Assembly (NCBI RefSeq): GCF_004217545.1
Contig: NZ_SHKY01000001.1
Coordinates: forward strand, 7,254,001 to 7,318,000
Length of the DNA stretch: 64,000 bases
From: Krasilnikovia cinnamomea
GTDB lineage: Bacteria; Actinomycetota; Actinomycetes; Mycobacteriales; Micromonosporaceae
Direction: 5' to 3'
Positions 17,965 through 26,858 of the stretch are shown piece after piece; position 1 is the stretch's first letter, and every line of letters starts with the position of its first letter. Position numbers and translations under genes: made by a program. The notes under the pieces were generated by a model that searched no databases, was not told the origin of the DNA, and worked only from the letters and a program-made list of their open reading frames with translations.

Positions 17965-18372
17965 TCATCCGGCGATGGCCACGAGCTCGACCTCGAAGCC
18001 GTCCGCGTCCTCCAGATAGGCGGCGTAGTGCCGCTCGCCGCCCGCGTACGGGTGGCGGTCGGGGAACAGCAGCCGCCAGCCGTGCCCGGCCGACTCCGCC
18101 ACCAGCGCCTCGACGCGGCGGGCGTCCTCGACGTGGAACGCCAGATGGTTGAGCCCGGCCCGGCGGCGCTCGTGGCCACCGGGCGTCAGGTCGGGTGACC
18201 GCTCGAGGACCAGGTAGGTGTCCCCGAGTCGCCAGCTGCGCCCGGCAGGCCAGTCCTGGAACGCCGTGTACCCCAGCGCCGACAGCAGCCAGCCCCAGCT
18301 GGCGACCGCGCGTTCCAGGTTGGGCACCCACAACTCGATGTGGTGCAGCGCACCGGGCACGGGGGGCGTCAC
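17965..18372 (-). CDS. VOC-family (glyoxalase/dioxygenase fold) protein
   Basis: 135 residues from GTG 18372 (VTPPVPGALHHIELWVPNL). The open frame continues 31 codons upstream as Arg/Pro-rich sequence without family likeness. Two beta-alpha-beta-beta-beta modules are visible: ALHHIELWVPNLERAVASWG and LNHLAFHVEDARRVEALVAE, the latter ending DADGFEVELVAI. Candidate metal ligands are the His of HHIEL, the His of NHLAF and the Glu of VELVA. The substrate is unknown. It lies upstream of the nitroreductase with a 50-base gap. Confidence 0.8.
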   Translation of the reverse strand: MTPPVPGALHHIELWVPNLERAVASWGWLLSALGYTAFQDWPAGRSWRLGDTYLVLERSPDLTPGGHERRRAGLNHLAFHVEDARRVEALVAESAGHGWRLLFPDRHPYAGGERHYAAYLEDADGFEVELVAIAG

Positions 18373-18548
18373 GCCGCCGAACGCTACACCTGTCCGGTTC
18401 GGGCGGCGGGGCAACCCGGACGGCACCCGGGCGGCAACCCGCGGGGACGGGTGGCTGCTTGGCACGGCCGTCCCGCTGCCGATCGTGACGGAGGAAATGG
18501 GTCCGCCCGGCGCGGCGGCGTCGCCCCGACCCGGACGAGACAGAACGG

Positions 18549-19640
18549 ATGGTCATGGCCCGACGATCGCCGCTGCGGCGGGTCGCGGTGGCCGGGGCGC
18601 TGGCCGTGTGCCTGGCGACCGGTGCCGGGGCGGTCCCGGCCGCCTCGGCGGCGGTGACGCCGAGTTCGAGCGACGGCACTCAGCCGGGCGAGGTCGCGGC
18701 GGCGCCGCTGCGGATCATGCCGTTGGGGGACTCCATCACCTACGGGGTCGGATCGCTGACCGTGGACTCGTACCGGGAGGATCTGCGGCGGCGCCTGACC
18801 GCCGCGGGCCTGAGCGTGGACTTCGTCGGCTCCCAGGCCTCCGGCCGCGGCGCGGACCGCGACAACGAAGGCCACCCCGGCTGGACCATCCAGCAGATCG
18901 CCGCCCAGGCCGACCGATGGCTGGCCACCCAGCGGCCGGACGTCGTGCTGCTGCAGATCGGCACCAACGACATGGTGCGCAAGGTCGACGTGGCCGGGGC
19001 ACCGGCGCGCCTGTCGGCCCTGATCGACCAGATCCGGGCCGCCCGCCCGTCCGCAGAGATCTTCGTCGCCAGAATCCCGTCCGCGAGACTCGCCGGCTAC
19101 CGGACGCGCATCGCCGCCTTCAACGCCGCCGTCCCGCGCGTGGTGGCGGGCAAGGGTGCGCGGGTGCACCTTGTGGACCAGTCCTCCATCGGCGGCATCG
19201 ACCTGCGCGACAGCGTGCACCCGCACGACTTCGGCTACGCCAAGATGGCCTTCAACTGGTACCGGGCGCTGCGCGCGGTGTACGGCATGGCCGCGCCGGG
19301 CTGGCCGGAAGGGACCAACCCGTACCGGGCCACCCGGGCGTACCGATGTGTGCTGAGGGTTCTGCCGGGCGGGAAGGGCAACCGGGTCGGCTGCGCCTGG
19401 ACCCACCTGCGCCCGGTGCGCTCCACAGTGCACGGCGTGACCCGGACGACGCGCGTCTGGCAGGTCCGCCGCTCCGTGGTCGGGAAGCACCGCGTCGTCG
19501 CGGTGCCCGCCCACTACGCGTACCGGACCAGGCGGGTGAAGAGGGCCGACGGCACCTACGTCACCAGGACGGTCCGGGTGCACGTCGCCGCGACGTACGC
19601 GACCAGGACCCGGCGCGTCACCCGATGGGTCACCTACTGA
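18549..19640 (+). CDS. Secreted SGNH/GDSL hydrolase with basic tail
   Basis: 363 residues, ATG 18549 (ATG 18555 also possible). A signal peptide ends near AASAAV. The catalytic blocks are PLGDSITYG (nucleophile Ser), GTND (block III Asn) and DSVHPHDFGY (Asp and His). This gives a predicted extracellular esterase or acetyl esterase. After about residue 260 the protein has a long basic extension with repeated TRTRRV and TRRVKR-like motifs and many Tyr and Thr, not part of the SGNH fold. The next gene, a secreted deacetylase, starts 28 bases later, so they may act together on a surface polymer. Confidence 0.88.
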   Translation: MVMARRSPLRRVAVAGALAVCLATGAGAVPAASAAVTPSSSDGTQPGEVAAAPLRIMPLGDSITYGVGSLTVDSYREDLRRRLTAAGLSVDFVGSQASGRGADRDNEGHPGWTIQQIAAQADRWLATQRPDVVLLQIGTNDMVRKVDVAGAPARLSALIDQIRAARPSAEIFVARIPSARLAGYRTRIAAFNAAVPRVVAGKGARVHLVDQSSIGGIDLRDSVHPHDFGYAKMAFNWYRALRAVYGMAAPGWPEGTNPYRATRAYRCVLRVLPGGKGNRVGCAWTHLRPVRSTVHGVTRTTRVWQVRRSVVGKHRVVAVPAHYAYRTRRVKRADGTYVTRTVRVHVAATYATRTRRVTRWVTY

Positions 19641-19668
19641 GCACCCCACCCCTGGTCAGGAGTCCACT

Positions 19669-20706
19669 GTGATGTCTCGCTACCGCGCCGGGGCGGTCCG
19701 TCGCGCCGTGCGCGCCCAGCTGTCCCTGCTGGTCGTCGGCGTGCTCGGGGTGTCGGCGACGCTCGCGGGCGGGCCCGCCACCGCCGCCCCCGGCGTGGAC
19801 CCGGCGGCACCGGTCAGCGCCGCGCCCGCCCCGGCACCCGCCGCGCCGGTCACCCGGGCCGCGTCCACGCCCCGCGGCGTGTGCCCCGCCACCTCGATGC
19901 AGGTGGTCGCCCACCAGGACGACGACATCCTGTTCGTCAACCCGGACCTGCGGACCGACATCAGGGCCGGACGGTGCATCGTCACCCTGTTCCTGACCGC
20001 CGGCGACGCCGGGCGTTCGGTCGCCTACTGGCGCGGCCGGGAGGCAGGCGCGATGGCCGCGTACGCCACGATGGCCGGGGTGCCCAACCGGTGGATCCAC
20101 CGGCCGGTCACGCTGGCCGGGCACCGCATCACCCGGGTCGCGCTCGTCGGGCGCAAGATCTCCCTGCTGTTCCTGCGCCTGCCCGACGGCCACGGGTACG
20201 CCAACCACGACTGGGAGACCATCGCCAAGCTCTGGAAGGGCACCATCCCGGCCGTCCACAGCATCGACTCCGGCACCGCGTACACCAGGGACGGGCTGGT
20301 GGAGACCGTGGGCGCCGCGATGCGCACCTGGCGCCCGGACGTGGTCCGGACCCTCGACTACTCCGCCCGCTACGGGCGCGGGGACCACGGCGACCACATC
20401 TCCGCCGGGTACGTGACGTACACCGCGCACCTCTCCTACGCCACCGCCCACCGGCTGTACGGCTACCGGGGCTATCCCATCTCGGCCGAGCCCGCGAACC
20501 TGTCCCCGATCGCCGCGCGGGCCAAGCGGGCGGTGTTCTTCGCGTACGCGCCGCACGACGCGTCCGTCTGCAAGACCGAGAAGGCGTGCCGGAAGAAGCC
20601 GTACTGGTCGTGGTTCGCCCGGCAGCACCGGACCACCGCCCCGCCCCATCCCGACGCGCTGGCCACACCGCCGGTTCCGGCCGACGCCGCGCCCGCCGGC
20701 CCCTGA
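19669..20706 (+). CDS. Secreted PIG-L family deacetylase
   Basis: 345 residues; GTG 19669 is directly followed by ATG 19672, and either may start translation. A signal peptide is followed by an Ala/Pro-rich linker. The PIG-L zinc motif VVAHQDDDILFVNPD (H-x-D-D) and the distal GDHGDHISAGYV histidines are present. Family members remove N-acetyl groups from GlcNAc-type sugars; here the enzyme is exported, so the likely target is a wall or surface glycan. The C-terminus is Pro/Ala-rich. It probably forms an operon with the SGNH hydrolase. Confidence 0.88.
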   Translation: MMSRYRAGAVRRAVRAQLSLLVVGVLGVSATLAGGPATAAPGVDPAAPVSAAPAPAPAAPVTRAASTPRGVCPATSMQVVAHQDDDILFVNPDLRTDIRAGRCIVTLFLTAGDAGRSVAYWRGREAGAMAAYATMAGVPNRWIHRPVTLAGHRITRVALVGRKISLLFLRLPDGHGYANHDWETIAKLWKGTIPAVHSIDSGTAYTRDGLVETVGAAMRTWRPDVVRTLDYSARYGRGDHGDHISAGYVTYTAHLSYATAHRLYGYRGYPISAEPANLSPIAARAKRAVFFAYAPHDASVCKTEKACRKKPYWSWFARQHRTTAPPHPDALATPPVPADAAPAGP

Positions 20707-20865
20707 CCTCGACCGGCGCGGCCGGCGCCACTTGCCGCGCCCGGCGCTGTTCGGCCAGGACGGGGCGCCTGCCCGGCGACCGGCTGGGGCCGTTCCGGCG
20801 AATCCGGCGGCTGCCGATCCGACTATCTTTGCCCGGCGCCCCACGATCAACCGGAGTGAACCGCC

Positions 20866-21855
20866 ATGTCCCAGCCGCCGGAGTCCGGCCCGCCCCACGA
20901 GCGCCCGGACGAGCCGCCGCAACCGCCGGCCGCCGCGCAGCAGCCGTTCGGGGGGCTGCCCAGCTTCCCCGGCGTCGGCTGGGATCCGGCGCGGGCCGCC
21001 GCGGGCCACGGCCTGCCGTACGGCCAGCCCTGGTTCGACCCGGCGGACCCGCTGGTCAGCGACAGCTACGCGGGCTGGTGGCAGCGCGGCTTCGCGGTCG
21101 TCCGGCGCGGCTGGCGGCCCCTGCTGCTGTGCCAGGCCATCGTCGCCGTCGCGGCGCTGGTGCTGCTGATCCCGGCCCAGCTCTTCGCCGACCTGGCGAC
21201 GGCCCGGGTCATCGACGACCCGGCCCGCTTCGACGAGCAGAGCTTCGCCAGCTTGTTCATCCCGATGGGCGTCTCGACGCTGGGGCTGCTGGCGTCGTAT
21301 CTGGTCACGTCCGTGGGCACGCTGGTGACGGCACGGCTGGCGGTCATCGTGGCCACCGGCGGCGTGCCCCGGGTGGGTACCGCGCTGCGCGGCGTGCTGC
21401 CGCGCGTACCCGCGCTGATCGGATGGTCGTTGGTGGCCGGCCTGATCTGCCTCGCGGCGCTGCTGGCCTGCTTCGTGCCGATCCTGTACGTCGGGGCGGT
21501 GTTCGTCCTGCTTCCGATGGTGGTGCTGTTCGAGCCGGGTGAGGGCATCGGCCGGTGCTTCCGCCTCTTCCACACCGACATCGGCGTCGCCGTCGGCCGG
21601 ATCGCCACCGCCGTCGTGCTCAGCTTCGGCGTCGCTCTGCCCTTCGTCGCGCTGAGCGCGGTGGCGGCGATGCTGGGGTCCCCGGGAACGGTGGCGGGCA
21701 CCGGCGCGCTGATCGCGGGGTCGGTGACCTCGACGGTGCTCAGCCAGCTGGGATCGTTGGTCGCGGGGGTCGTGGTGACCCCGCTCGTGGTGGCCGCGTA
21801 CGCCGACCTGCGGGCACGCAGGGAGCCGTTCAGCACCGCGCTGCTGGTCGCCTGA
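20866..21855 (+). CDS. Multi-pass membrane protein of unknown function
   Basis: 329 residues, ATG 20866 with CGGAGTG upstream. The first 60 residues are Pro/Gly/Gln-rich and cytosolic. About six membrane helices follow, with FRLFHTDIGVAVGRIATAVV between helices. The arrangement resembles membrane domains attached to some glycerophosphodiester phosphodiesterases and other DUF-type bacterial membrane proteins. No enzymatic motif is seen. Confidence 0.75.
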   Translation: MSQPPESGPPHERPDEPPQPPAAAQQPFGGLPSFPGVGWDPARAAAGHGLPYGQPWFDPADPLVSDSYAGWWQRGFAVVRRGWRPLLLCQAIVAVAALVLLIPAQLFADLATARVIDDPARFDEQSFASLFIPMGVSTLGLLASYLVTSVGTLVTARLAVIVATGGVPRVGTALRGVLPRVPALIGWSLVAGLICLAALLACFVPILYVGAVFVLLPMVVLFEPGEGIGRCFRLFHTDIGVAVGRIATAVVLSFGVALPFVALSAVAAMLGSPGTVAGTGALIAGSVTSTVLSQLGSLVAGVVVTPLVVAAYADLRARREPFSTALLVA

Positions 21856-21889
21856 GCCGGTCGCGCCCGGGATCCGGGCGTGACGCCGG

Positions 21890-22126
21890 TCAGGCGGCCA
21901 GGGCGACCCGCTCGGCGGTGACGGTCCGCAGCGCCCACCGCATCCGCGCGGCGGCGATCTCGGGGTGCTCGCCGTACTCGACGGCCACGACTGCCGCACA
22001 GCCGGGCGCTCCGCCGTTGGTGAGCAGGCTGGCGCGGATCGCGGCGGCCACCCCGGCGTGACCCGGGTGCTCGGACGGCTGAAGTCCGCTGGCGAAGAGG
22101 GCGGCGGCCTGGTCGGTGAGACTCAT
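21890..22126 (-). CDS. Small hypothetical protein
   Basis: 78 residues, ATG 22126. Ala-rich and probably helical (TDQAAALFASGLQPSEH, VAAAIRASLLTNG), with VVAVEYGEHPEIAAARMRWA in the C-terminal half. No signal peptide or metal motif apart from one Cys is seen. Not recognised. The ribosome site is weak (GGAAC). It lies on the same strand as the 124-residue repeat protein and the S8 peptidase, 171 bases after the former. Confidence 0.55.
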   Translation of the reverse strand: MSLTDQAAALFASGLQPSEHPGHAGVAAAIRASLLTNGGAPGCAAVVAVEYGEHPEIAAARMRWALRTVTAERVALAA

Positions 22127-22297
22127 CGTGATCACGTTCCTCGGGAAAGTGTTCCGATGGTTGATGGGTTGACGGTTACAGCGTGCGCCCGTGGCCCGGG
22201 CCCGCACATCCGTAGAAATCCCTATCCTTACCCCCAACCAGCGGCGAGTATCAGACGATCAGCCGGGGTATGCCTGGTACGTCGTTCGCCGCACCTG

Positions 22298-22672
22298 TCA
22301 CGCCGACGCCAGCACCTCCTGTTCGATCAGGTCGAATATGTCGGCGTCGGTCTGCTGCTGCCAGGCCGGCAACTCGTCCCAGTCGGCGAGGTAGCTCGGC
22401 CGGGGCGCCGCGAAATGCCGGTGGACCTGCGCGATCCAGCACAGCGCCACGAACCGGCCCCGCTGGGCGCGGCTGAGCTTCGCGGTGCCTCCCCCGCTGG
22501 CGAGGACGAACTCCCGGATCGCCGCGAAGACCGACGCGGCGCTGACCTGCTCCCACTCCTGCAGTTCCTCCCACGGCGCGATGTCGGAGGTTCTCGGCTC
22601 ACCTTGGAAGTAGTTCTGGACCCCCTCGATCCAGGCTTCCCGGAAGATCTTTCCACCCTCGGCCGCTTCCAC
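22298..22672 (-). CDS. Two-repeat protein, possible RyR-like domains
   Basis: 124 residues, GTG 22672, 42 bases after the S8 peptidase stop. It consists of two similar units, residues 10-58 and 74-123. Both share W-I-x-x-V, then F, then a W-[ED]-E-L-x-x-W-[EQ]-x core, and end in [VI]F-x-x-I and VLAS (APWEELQEWEQVSA against ADWDELPAWQQQTD). The pattern resembles the tryptophan-rich RyR-like repeats that have been linked to conflict and signalling systems; that link is tentative. No signal peptide. Position suggests cotranscription with the peptidase. Confidence 0.7.
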   Translation of the reverse strand: MEAAEGGKIFREAWIEGVQNYFQGEPRTSDIAPWEELQEWEQVSAASVFAAIREFVLASGGGTAKLSRAQRGRFVALCWIAQVHRHFAAPRPSYLADWDELPAWQQQTDADIFDLIEQEVLASA

Positions 22673-22714
22673 CCCTTGCGTACCCTTCTGTCGTGCCGGT
22701 CTCGAATCCCGCGG

Positions 22715-24031
22715 TCAGTCCCGCGGGAGCGTCAGGGGTACGGGTGCCCCCGTGGCCGCGTTCCGGGCCCCGTCCAGCAGGTCCTCCCACGCCTTGCGGG
22801 CGGGCACCCGCCCGGGCACGGTCCGCTCGGCGATCGCGGCGCTGACCAGGGCGGAGGAGAAGGACGTCCCGCTCCACACCGCGTACCCGTTGAACGTCTC
22901 GGGCCGCCGCTCCGGCTTGGCCGGGCCGGGGCCGTCGGGGTCCTCCCACACCTGCACGGTGCCGTCCATGAACGTGCTCTCCAGGTTCTCCCCCGGGGCC
23001 AGCACGTCGATCCACGGGCCGTCCGGGGAGAAACTGGCCGGCTGCCCGTCGTTGCGGGCGCTGAGGGCGCCGACCGCGACGACGTCGGGCGACGCGGCGG
23101 GCCAGGCCGCCTTGCGCCGGTTGCCGTCGGGCAGGTAGCCGTGGTTGCCGGCGGCGGCCACCACGACCGTGTCCGGGTCGAGCCGCTCCAGAGCGGCGGT
23201 GAGCACCATCGGGGCGTGCGCGTCGGCGGTGTAGCAGACGAACGACAGGTTGAGCACGTCGATCCCGGCCTGGCCGGCCTCGACGATGGCCAGCGCCGCG
23301 TCCCACACGGTGGCGGCGGCGTCGGCGTCGAGGACCGGGCGCATCTGCAGCGTCACGCCCGGCGCGTAGCGGCGCAGCAGGCCGGCGATGAAGGTGGCGT
23401 GGCCCTGCTCGGCGTGCACGGGGCGGCGGATCTCGGCCGGGCCGACCCAGAACCCGCTGAGGCTGTCGTGGGCCACCATGCTGGTGTCGACGACGCCGAC
23501 CTGCACCCCGGTCGGCCGCCGTACGGGCAGGTCGTTGGCCCAGGCGGGGACGGTCCGCAGGGCCTGGGGTGGCTTGCCGCCGCCGTGCGAGACCTCGCCG
23601 ACGCCGCCGACGCCGCCGTCCCCGCCGTCGGGGTTCTGCTTGCCGGGCACCCAGCCGACCACGCGGTTCTTGCCGACCGTCGGGGTCCAGTTGCAGTACT
23701 GGGCGCCGAACCCGGCGCGCAGACTCCACAGCACCCGGTCGAGGGGGTCGGCGTCCGCGCCGGGGCGGGGGAAACCGTTGAACACGGGGCCCGCGCCCTC
23801 GCTGTCGGCCCACCCCTCCAGGGCGGTGGCGAGGCCGTTCATGTCCGTGACGGCGACGCGGGCCAGCCCGAGTGCCGTGCTGCGGTCCGCGCCCTCCGGG
23901 TCGGTGTAGAGCGGCCGCGAGTCGCCCGGCCGGTCATCCCATTTGCGGGCGACGTCGAACGCTCTCAGCACCGTGTCCAGGTGCGGCAGAGCCACTATGA
24001 CCTCATCCAGCCGTTGTTGCGTCAACGTCAT
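22715..24031 (-). CDS. S8 (subtilisin-like) serine peptidase without signal peptide
   Basis: 438 residues from ATG 24031 with GAGGGG upstream. The catalytic triad is Asp182 (GVVDTSM), His211 (EQGHATFIAGLL) and Ser390 (SGTSFSSALVSAA), and Asn296 (AAAGNHGY) supplies the oxyanion hole. The first 170 residues are a helical and Gly-rich region unlike an inhibitor propeptide, and there is no signal peptide, so the enzyme probably works in the cytosol. It is divergent from the CHAT protease gene with 138 bases between. The open frame continues about 1,000 codons antisense to that gene, but this is a high-GC artefact. Confidence 0.9.
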   Translation of the reverse strand: MTLTQQRLDEVIVALPHLDTVLRAFDVARKWDDRPGDSRPLYTDPEGADRSTALGLARVAVTDMNGLATALEGWADSEGAGPVFNGFPRPGADADPLDRVLWSLRAGFGAQYCNWTPTVGKNRVVGWVPGKQNPDGGDGGVGGVGEVSHGGGKPPQALRTVPAWANDLPVRRPTGVQVGVVDTSMVAHDSLSGFWVGPAEIRRPVHAEQGHATFIAGLLRRYAPGVTLQMRPVLDADAAATVWDAALAIVEAGQAGIDVLNLSFVCYTADAHAPMVLTAALERLDPDTVVVAAAGNHGYLPDGNRRKAAWPAASPDVVAVGALSARNDGQPASFSPDGPWIDVLAPGENLESTFMDGTVQVWEDPDGPGPAKPERRPETFNGYAVWSGTSFSSALVSAAIAERTVPGRVPARKAWEDLLDGARNAATGAPVPLTLPRD

Positions 24032-24169
24032 CAACCCCTCAGTACACGGGCGCTCGGGCGCACGGTCCAGGCTACTGACTGATGGGCGACCTGGCATGAT
24101 AAGTACTGTTTGTGACAGATCCTGGCGCGTATCCTTCACCCAACGCTTCCGCGGGACGGTGATGGCCCG

Positions 24170-26827
24170 ATGACCGCAGCACCTGCACTCCTCAGCCGGG
24201 CGGAGGCGCCCTCGGCCGAGGCGATGCGGCTCGCCACGGTGCAGCCCGGCCACGCCCGCCGGCTGGCGATGGAGGCCGAACGCGCCGCCCTGCACACCGG
24301 CGACTGGGCCGACCTGAGCGTGGCCCGGCGCGCCCACGGGGTCGCCGCCATCCAGCTGCGCGACCTCGACGAGGCCATGACCCAGCTGCGCGGCTCCCTC
24401 TCCGCCGCCCAGCGCGCCGGATCGGCGCAACTGGCCGGCGAGGCCCGGATGAGCCTGGCCTCGGCGCTGGCCCTGCGCGGGCGCGCCCTGCACGCGTTCC
24501 GGGAGATCGACGGCGCGCTGCGGGAGCTCAGCGGAGTCTCCGCCGCCCGGGCGATGGTGCAGCGCTCCGCCATCCTGCAGGAGATGGGCCGCGTCGACGA
24601 GGCCCTCGAAGCGGTACGCCCCGCGCTGCCGCTGCTGCGCCGCTTCGGCGACGCCCAGTGGGAGACCCGGGCGCTGAGCAACCGCAGCCTGCTGCACCTC
24701 GAACGGCGCGCGTTCGCCGCCGCCGAGACGGATCTGCTCACCGCGCTGCGCCTGTGCGAGCGGCACGGCCTGGAACTGCCCCGCGCGTACGTGGAACAGA
24801 ACCTCGGCTGCCTGAAGGCCAGCAAGGGTGAGGTGCCCGCGGCCCTGGAGTTCTTCGAACGCGCCGAACACCGCTACCGCGGGCTCGGCCTGGAGGTCGG
24901 CTCGCTGCTGGTCGACCGCGCCCAGGTGCTGCTGGCCGTACGGCTGGTCGAGGAGGCCCGGGCCACCGCCGAGGCGGCGGTGCACGCGTACTCGAAGCAG
25001 CGGCGGATCCACCTGCCGGAGGCGCGCCTGCTGCTGTCCACGGTGGCCCTGGTCGAGGGCGACCTGCGCACGGCGGAGGACGCCGCGAACCGGGCGGTCC
25101 GCGAATTCCGCCGCCAGGGCCGCCACCAGTGGCTGGCGCTGGCCCGGCACGCCCGGCTGCAGGCGCGGATGGTCCGCGACCCGGCGCGGGTCACCTCGGG
25201 GCAGGCGCGCCGCTCGGCCGACGAACTGGCCGCGGCGGGCTGGGAGGTGCCCGCGCTGGAAGCCCGGGTCATCGCCGGGCGGCTCGCCCTGGAACGCCGC
25301 CAGCCGGGGCTGGCCCAGCGCGACCTGTGCCTGGCCAGCCGGGCCCGCACGGCCGGTCCGGCCGACGTGCGCGCCCGCGCGTGGCTGGCCGAGGCGATGC
25401 TGCGCCGCGCGGGCGGCCGCCCGTACGGTGCGCTGCGTGCGCTCTCCGCCGGCCTGCGCATCCTGGAGGAGCACCAGGCGACGATGGGGGCCACGGAGCT
25501 GCGCGCGCACGTGTCGGCCCATCGCGGCGCGCTGGCCCGCCTCGGGGTCAGCATCAGTCTGGCCGCCGGCAACGCCCGTGGGGTCTACCAGTGGACCGAG
25601 CGGGGCCGTGCCGTCTCGGTGCTGCTGCGCCCGGTCCACCCGCCGGCCGATCCGGTGCTGGCCCGGATGCTGGCCGACCTGCGCGCGACCATGACCGAGA
25701 TCGACCAGCACCGCGGGGCGGGACGCCCCACCTCCGCCCTGGTGCAGCACCAGGTGGCCACCGAACGCCGGATCCGCGACCACTGCCGCAAGGCGGCGGC
25801 GTCCGGCTGCGGCGGCGGCGCCTCGCCACCGGAGATCGACGAGCTGGCGGCCGTGCTGGGCCCGGCGGCGCTGATCGAGTACGTCGAACTCGACGACGAG
25901 CTGCACGCGGTCACCGTGGTCGACGGCCGGGCCCGGCTCACCCGGCTCGGCCCGCTCACCGAGGTCCACGCCGGCCTGCGGCACCTGCCGTTCGCCCTGC
26001 ACCGGATGGCCAACGCGCGTACCCCGAAGGTCAGCGCGATGGCGGCCGCCGCCGTGCTGGAGAAGGTCCGCGACGGCTTCGACCGCGTCCTCATGCGCCC
26101 GCTGGCGCGGCTGATCGGGGACCGTCCGCTGGTCGTGGTGCCGACCGGGCCGCTGCAGTCGCTGCCCTGGTCCGTCCTGCCCTCGTGTGTGGGGCGGCCG
26201 GTGACGGTCGCGCCGTCGGCGGCGCGGTGGTACCGCTCGGCGCGCCGGACCGGGGCCGCGCCCTCGCCCCGGGTGGTGGTGGTCGCCGGTCCCGGGCTGC
26301 CGGGGGCGCGCGACGAGGCCGAGGCGGTCGCGGAGCTGTACCCCGGATCGGTGCGGCTGTTCGAGGAGCGGGCCGACGCGACCCATGTGTCGGCCGCGAT
26401 GAGCGGGGCGGGACTGGTGCATGTGGCGGCCCACGGCCACCTGCGTTCGGACAATCCGCTGTTCTCGGCGCTGCGGCTGGCCGACGGCCCGTACACGGTG
26501 TACGACCTGGAGCTGCTGCCGAGCCCGCCACATCAGGTGGTGCTGGCGGCCTGCGACACCGGGCGCTCGCACGTGGTCGCCGGTGAGGAGGTGCTGGGGC
26601 TGACCGCCGCGCTGCTCAGCCAGGGCACCACCACGCTGGTGGCGCCGGTGGTACCGGTGCCCGACGGCGAGACGGCGCCGCTGATGCGGGCGTATCACGC
26701 GCAACTGCTGGCGGGCCGGACGCCCGCCGAGGCCCTCGCGTCCGCCCAGGAACGGACTCGGGCGCAGGGCATTCTGCCGCTGGCCGCGGCGGCCGGATTC
26801 GTCTGCCTCGGCGCCGGACTGGCCTGA
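24170..26827 (+). CDS. TPR-CHAT protease
   Basis: 885 residues, ATG 24170. Residues of about 20-470 form a long array of helical TPR-like repeats (for example LGCLKASKGEVPAALEFFER). The C-terminal CHAT (caspase-like) domain has the catalytic His755 in VHVAAHGHLRSDNPLFSAL and Cys795 in LAACDTGRS, followed by LTAALLSQGTTTLVAPVVPV. Both catalytic residues are present, so activity is expected. CHAT proteases are controlled by attached sensor domains and cleave specific partners. The neighbours are an S8 peptidase, a sigma factor and a small partner gene. The stop lies in a 23-bp tandem duplication. Confidence 0.92.
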   Translation: MTAAPALLSRAEAPSAEAMRLATVQPGHARRLAMEAERAALHTGDWADLSVARRAHGVAAIQLRDLDEAMTQLRGSLSAAQRAGSAQLAGEARMSLASALALRGRALHAFREIDGALRELSGVSAARAMVQRSAILQEMGRVDEALEAVRPALPLLRRFGDAQWETRALSNRSLLHLERRAFAAAETDLLTALRLCERHGLELPRAYVEQNLGCLKASKGEVPAALEFFERAEHRYRGLGLEVGSLLVDRAQVLLAVRLVEEARATAEAAVHAYSKQRRIHLPEARLLLSTVALVEGDLRTAEDAANRAVREFRRQGRHQWLALARHARLQARMVRDPARVTSGQARRSADELAAAGWEVPALEARVIAGRLALERRQPGLAQRDLCLASRARTAGPADVRARAWLAEAMLRRAGGRPYGALRALSAGLRILEEHQATMGATELRAHVSAHRGALARLGVSISLAAGNARGVYQWTERGRAVSVLLRPVHPPADPVLARMLADLRATMTEIDQHRGAGRPTSALVQHQVATERRIRDHCRKAAASGCGGGASPPEIDELAAVLGPAALIEYVELDDELHAVTVVDGRARLTRLGPLTEVHAGLRHLPFALHRMANARTPKVSAMAAAAVLEKVRDGFDRVLMRPLARLIGDRPLVVVPTGPLQSLPWSVLPSCVGRPVTVAPSAARWYRSARRTGAAPSPRVVVVAGPGLPGARDEAEAVAELYPGSVRLFEERADATHVSAAMSGAGLVHVAAHGHLRSDNPLFSALRLADGPYTVYDLELLPSPPHQVVLAACDTGRSHVVAGEEVLGLTAALLSQGTTTLVAPVVPVPDGETAPLMRAYHAQLLAGRTPAEALASAQERTRAQGILPLAAAAGFVCLGAGLA

Positions 26828-26858
26828 GTGCCGCTGCCGGGCTGGCCTGAGTGCCGCT
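26819..26858. repeat. 17-bp direct repeat with 23-bp period across the CHAT stop
   Basis: CTGGCCTGAGTGCCGCT occurs at 26819-26835 and 26842-26858. The first copy contains the CHAT stop codon and the second runs into the stop of the convergent gene. It looks like a recent small tandem duplication. Confidence 0.7.

Noticed and set aside
20707..20865. Possible terminator in GC-rich palindromic sequence after the PIG-L gene
   Set aside because: GGCGCGGCCGGCGCC-like sequence is self-complementary, but such strings are common at this GC content and the stem is short.
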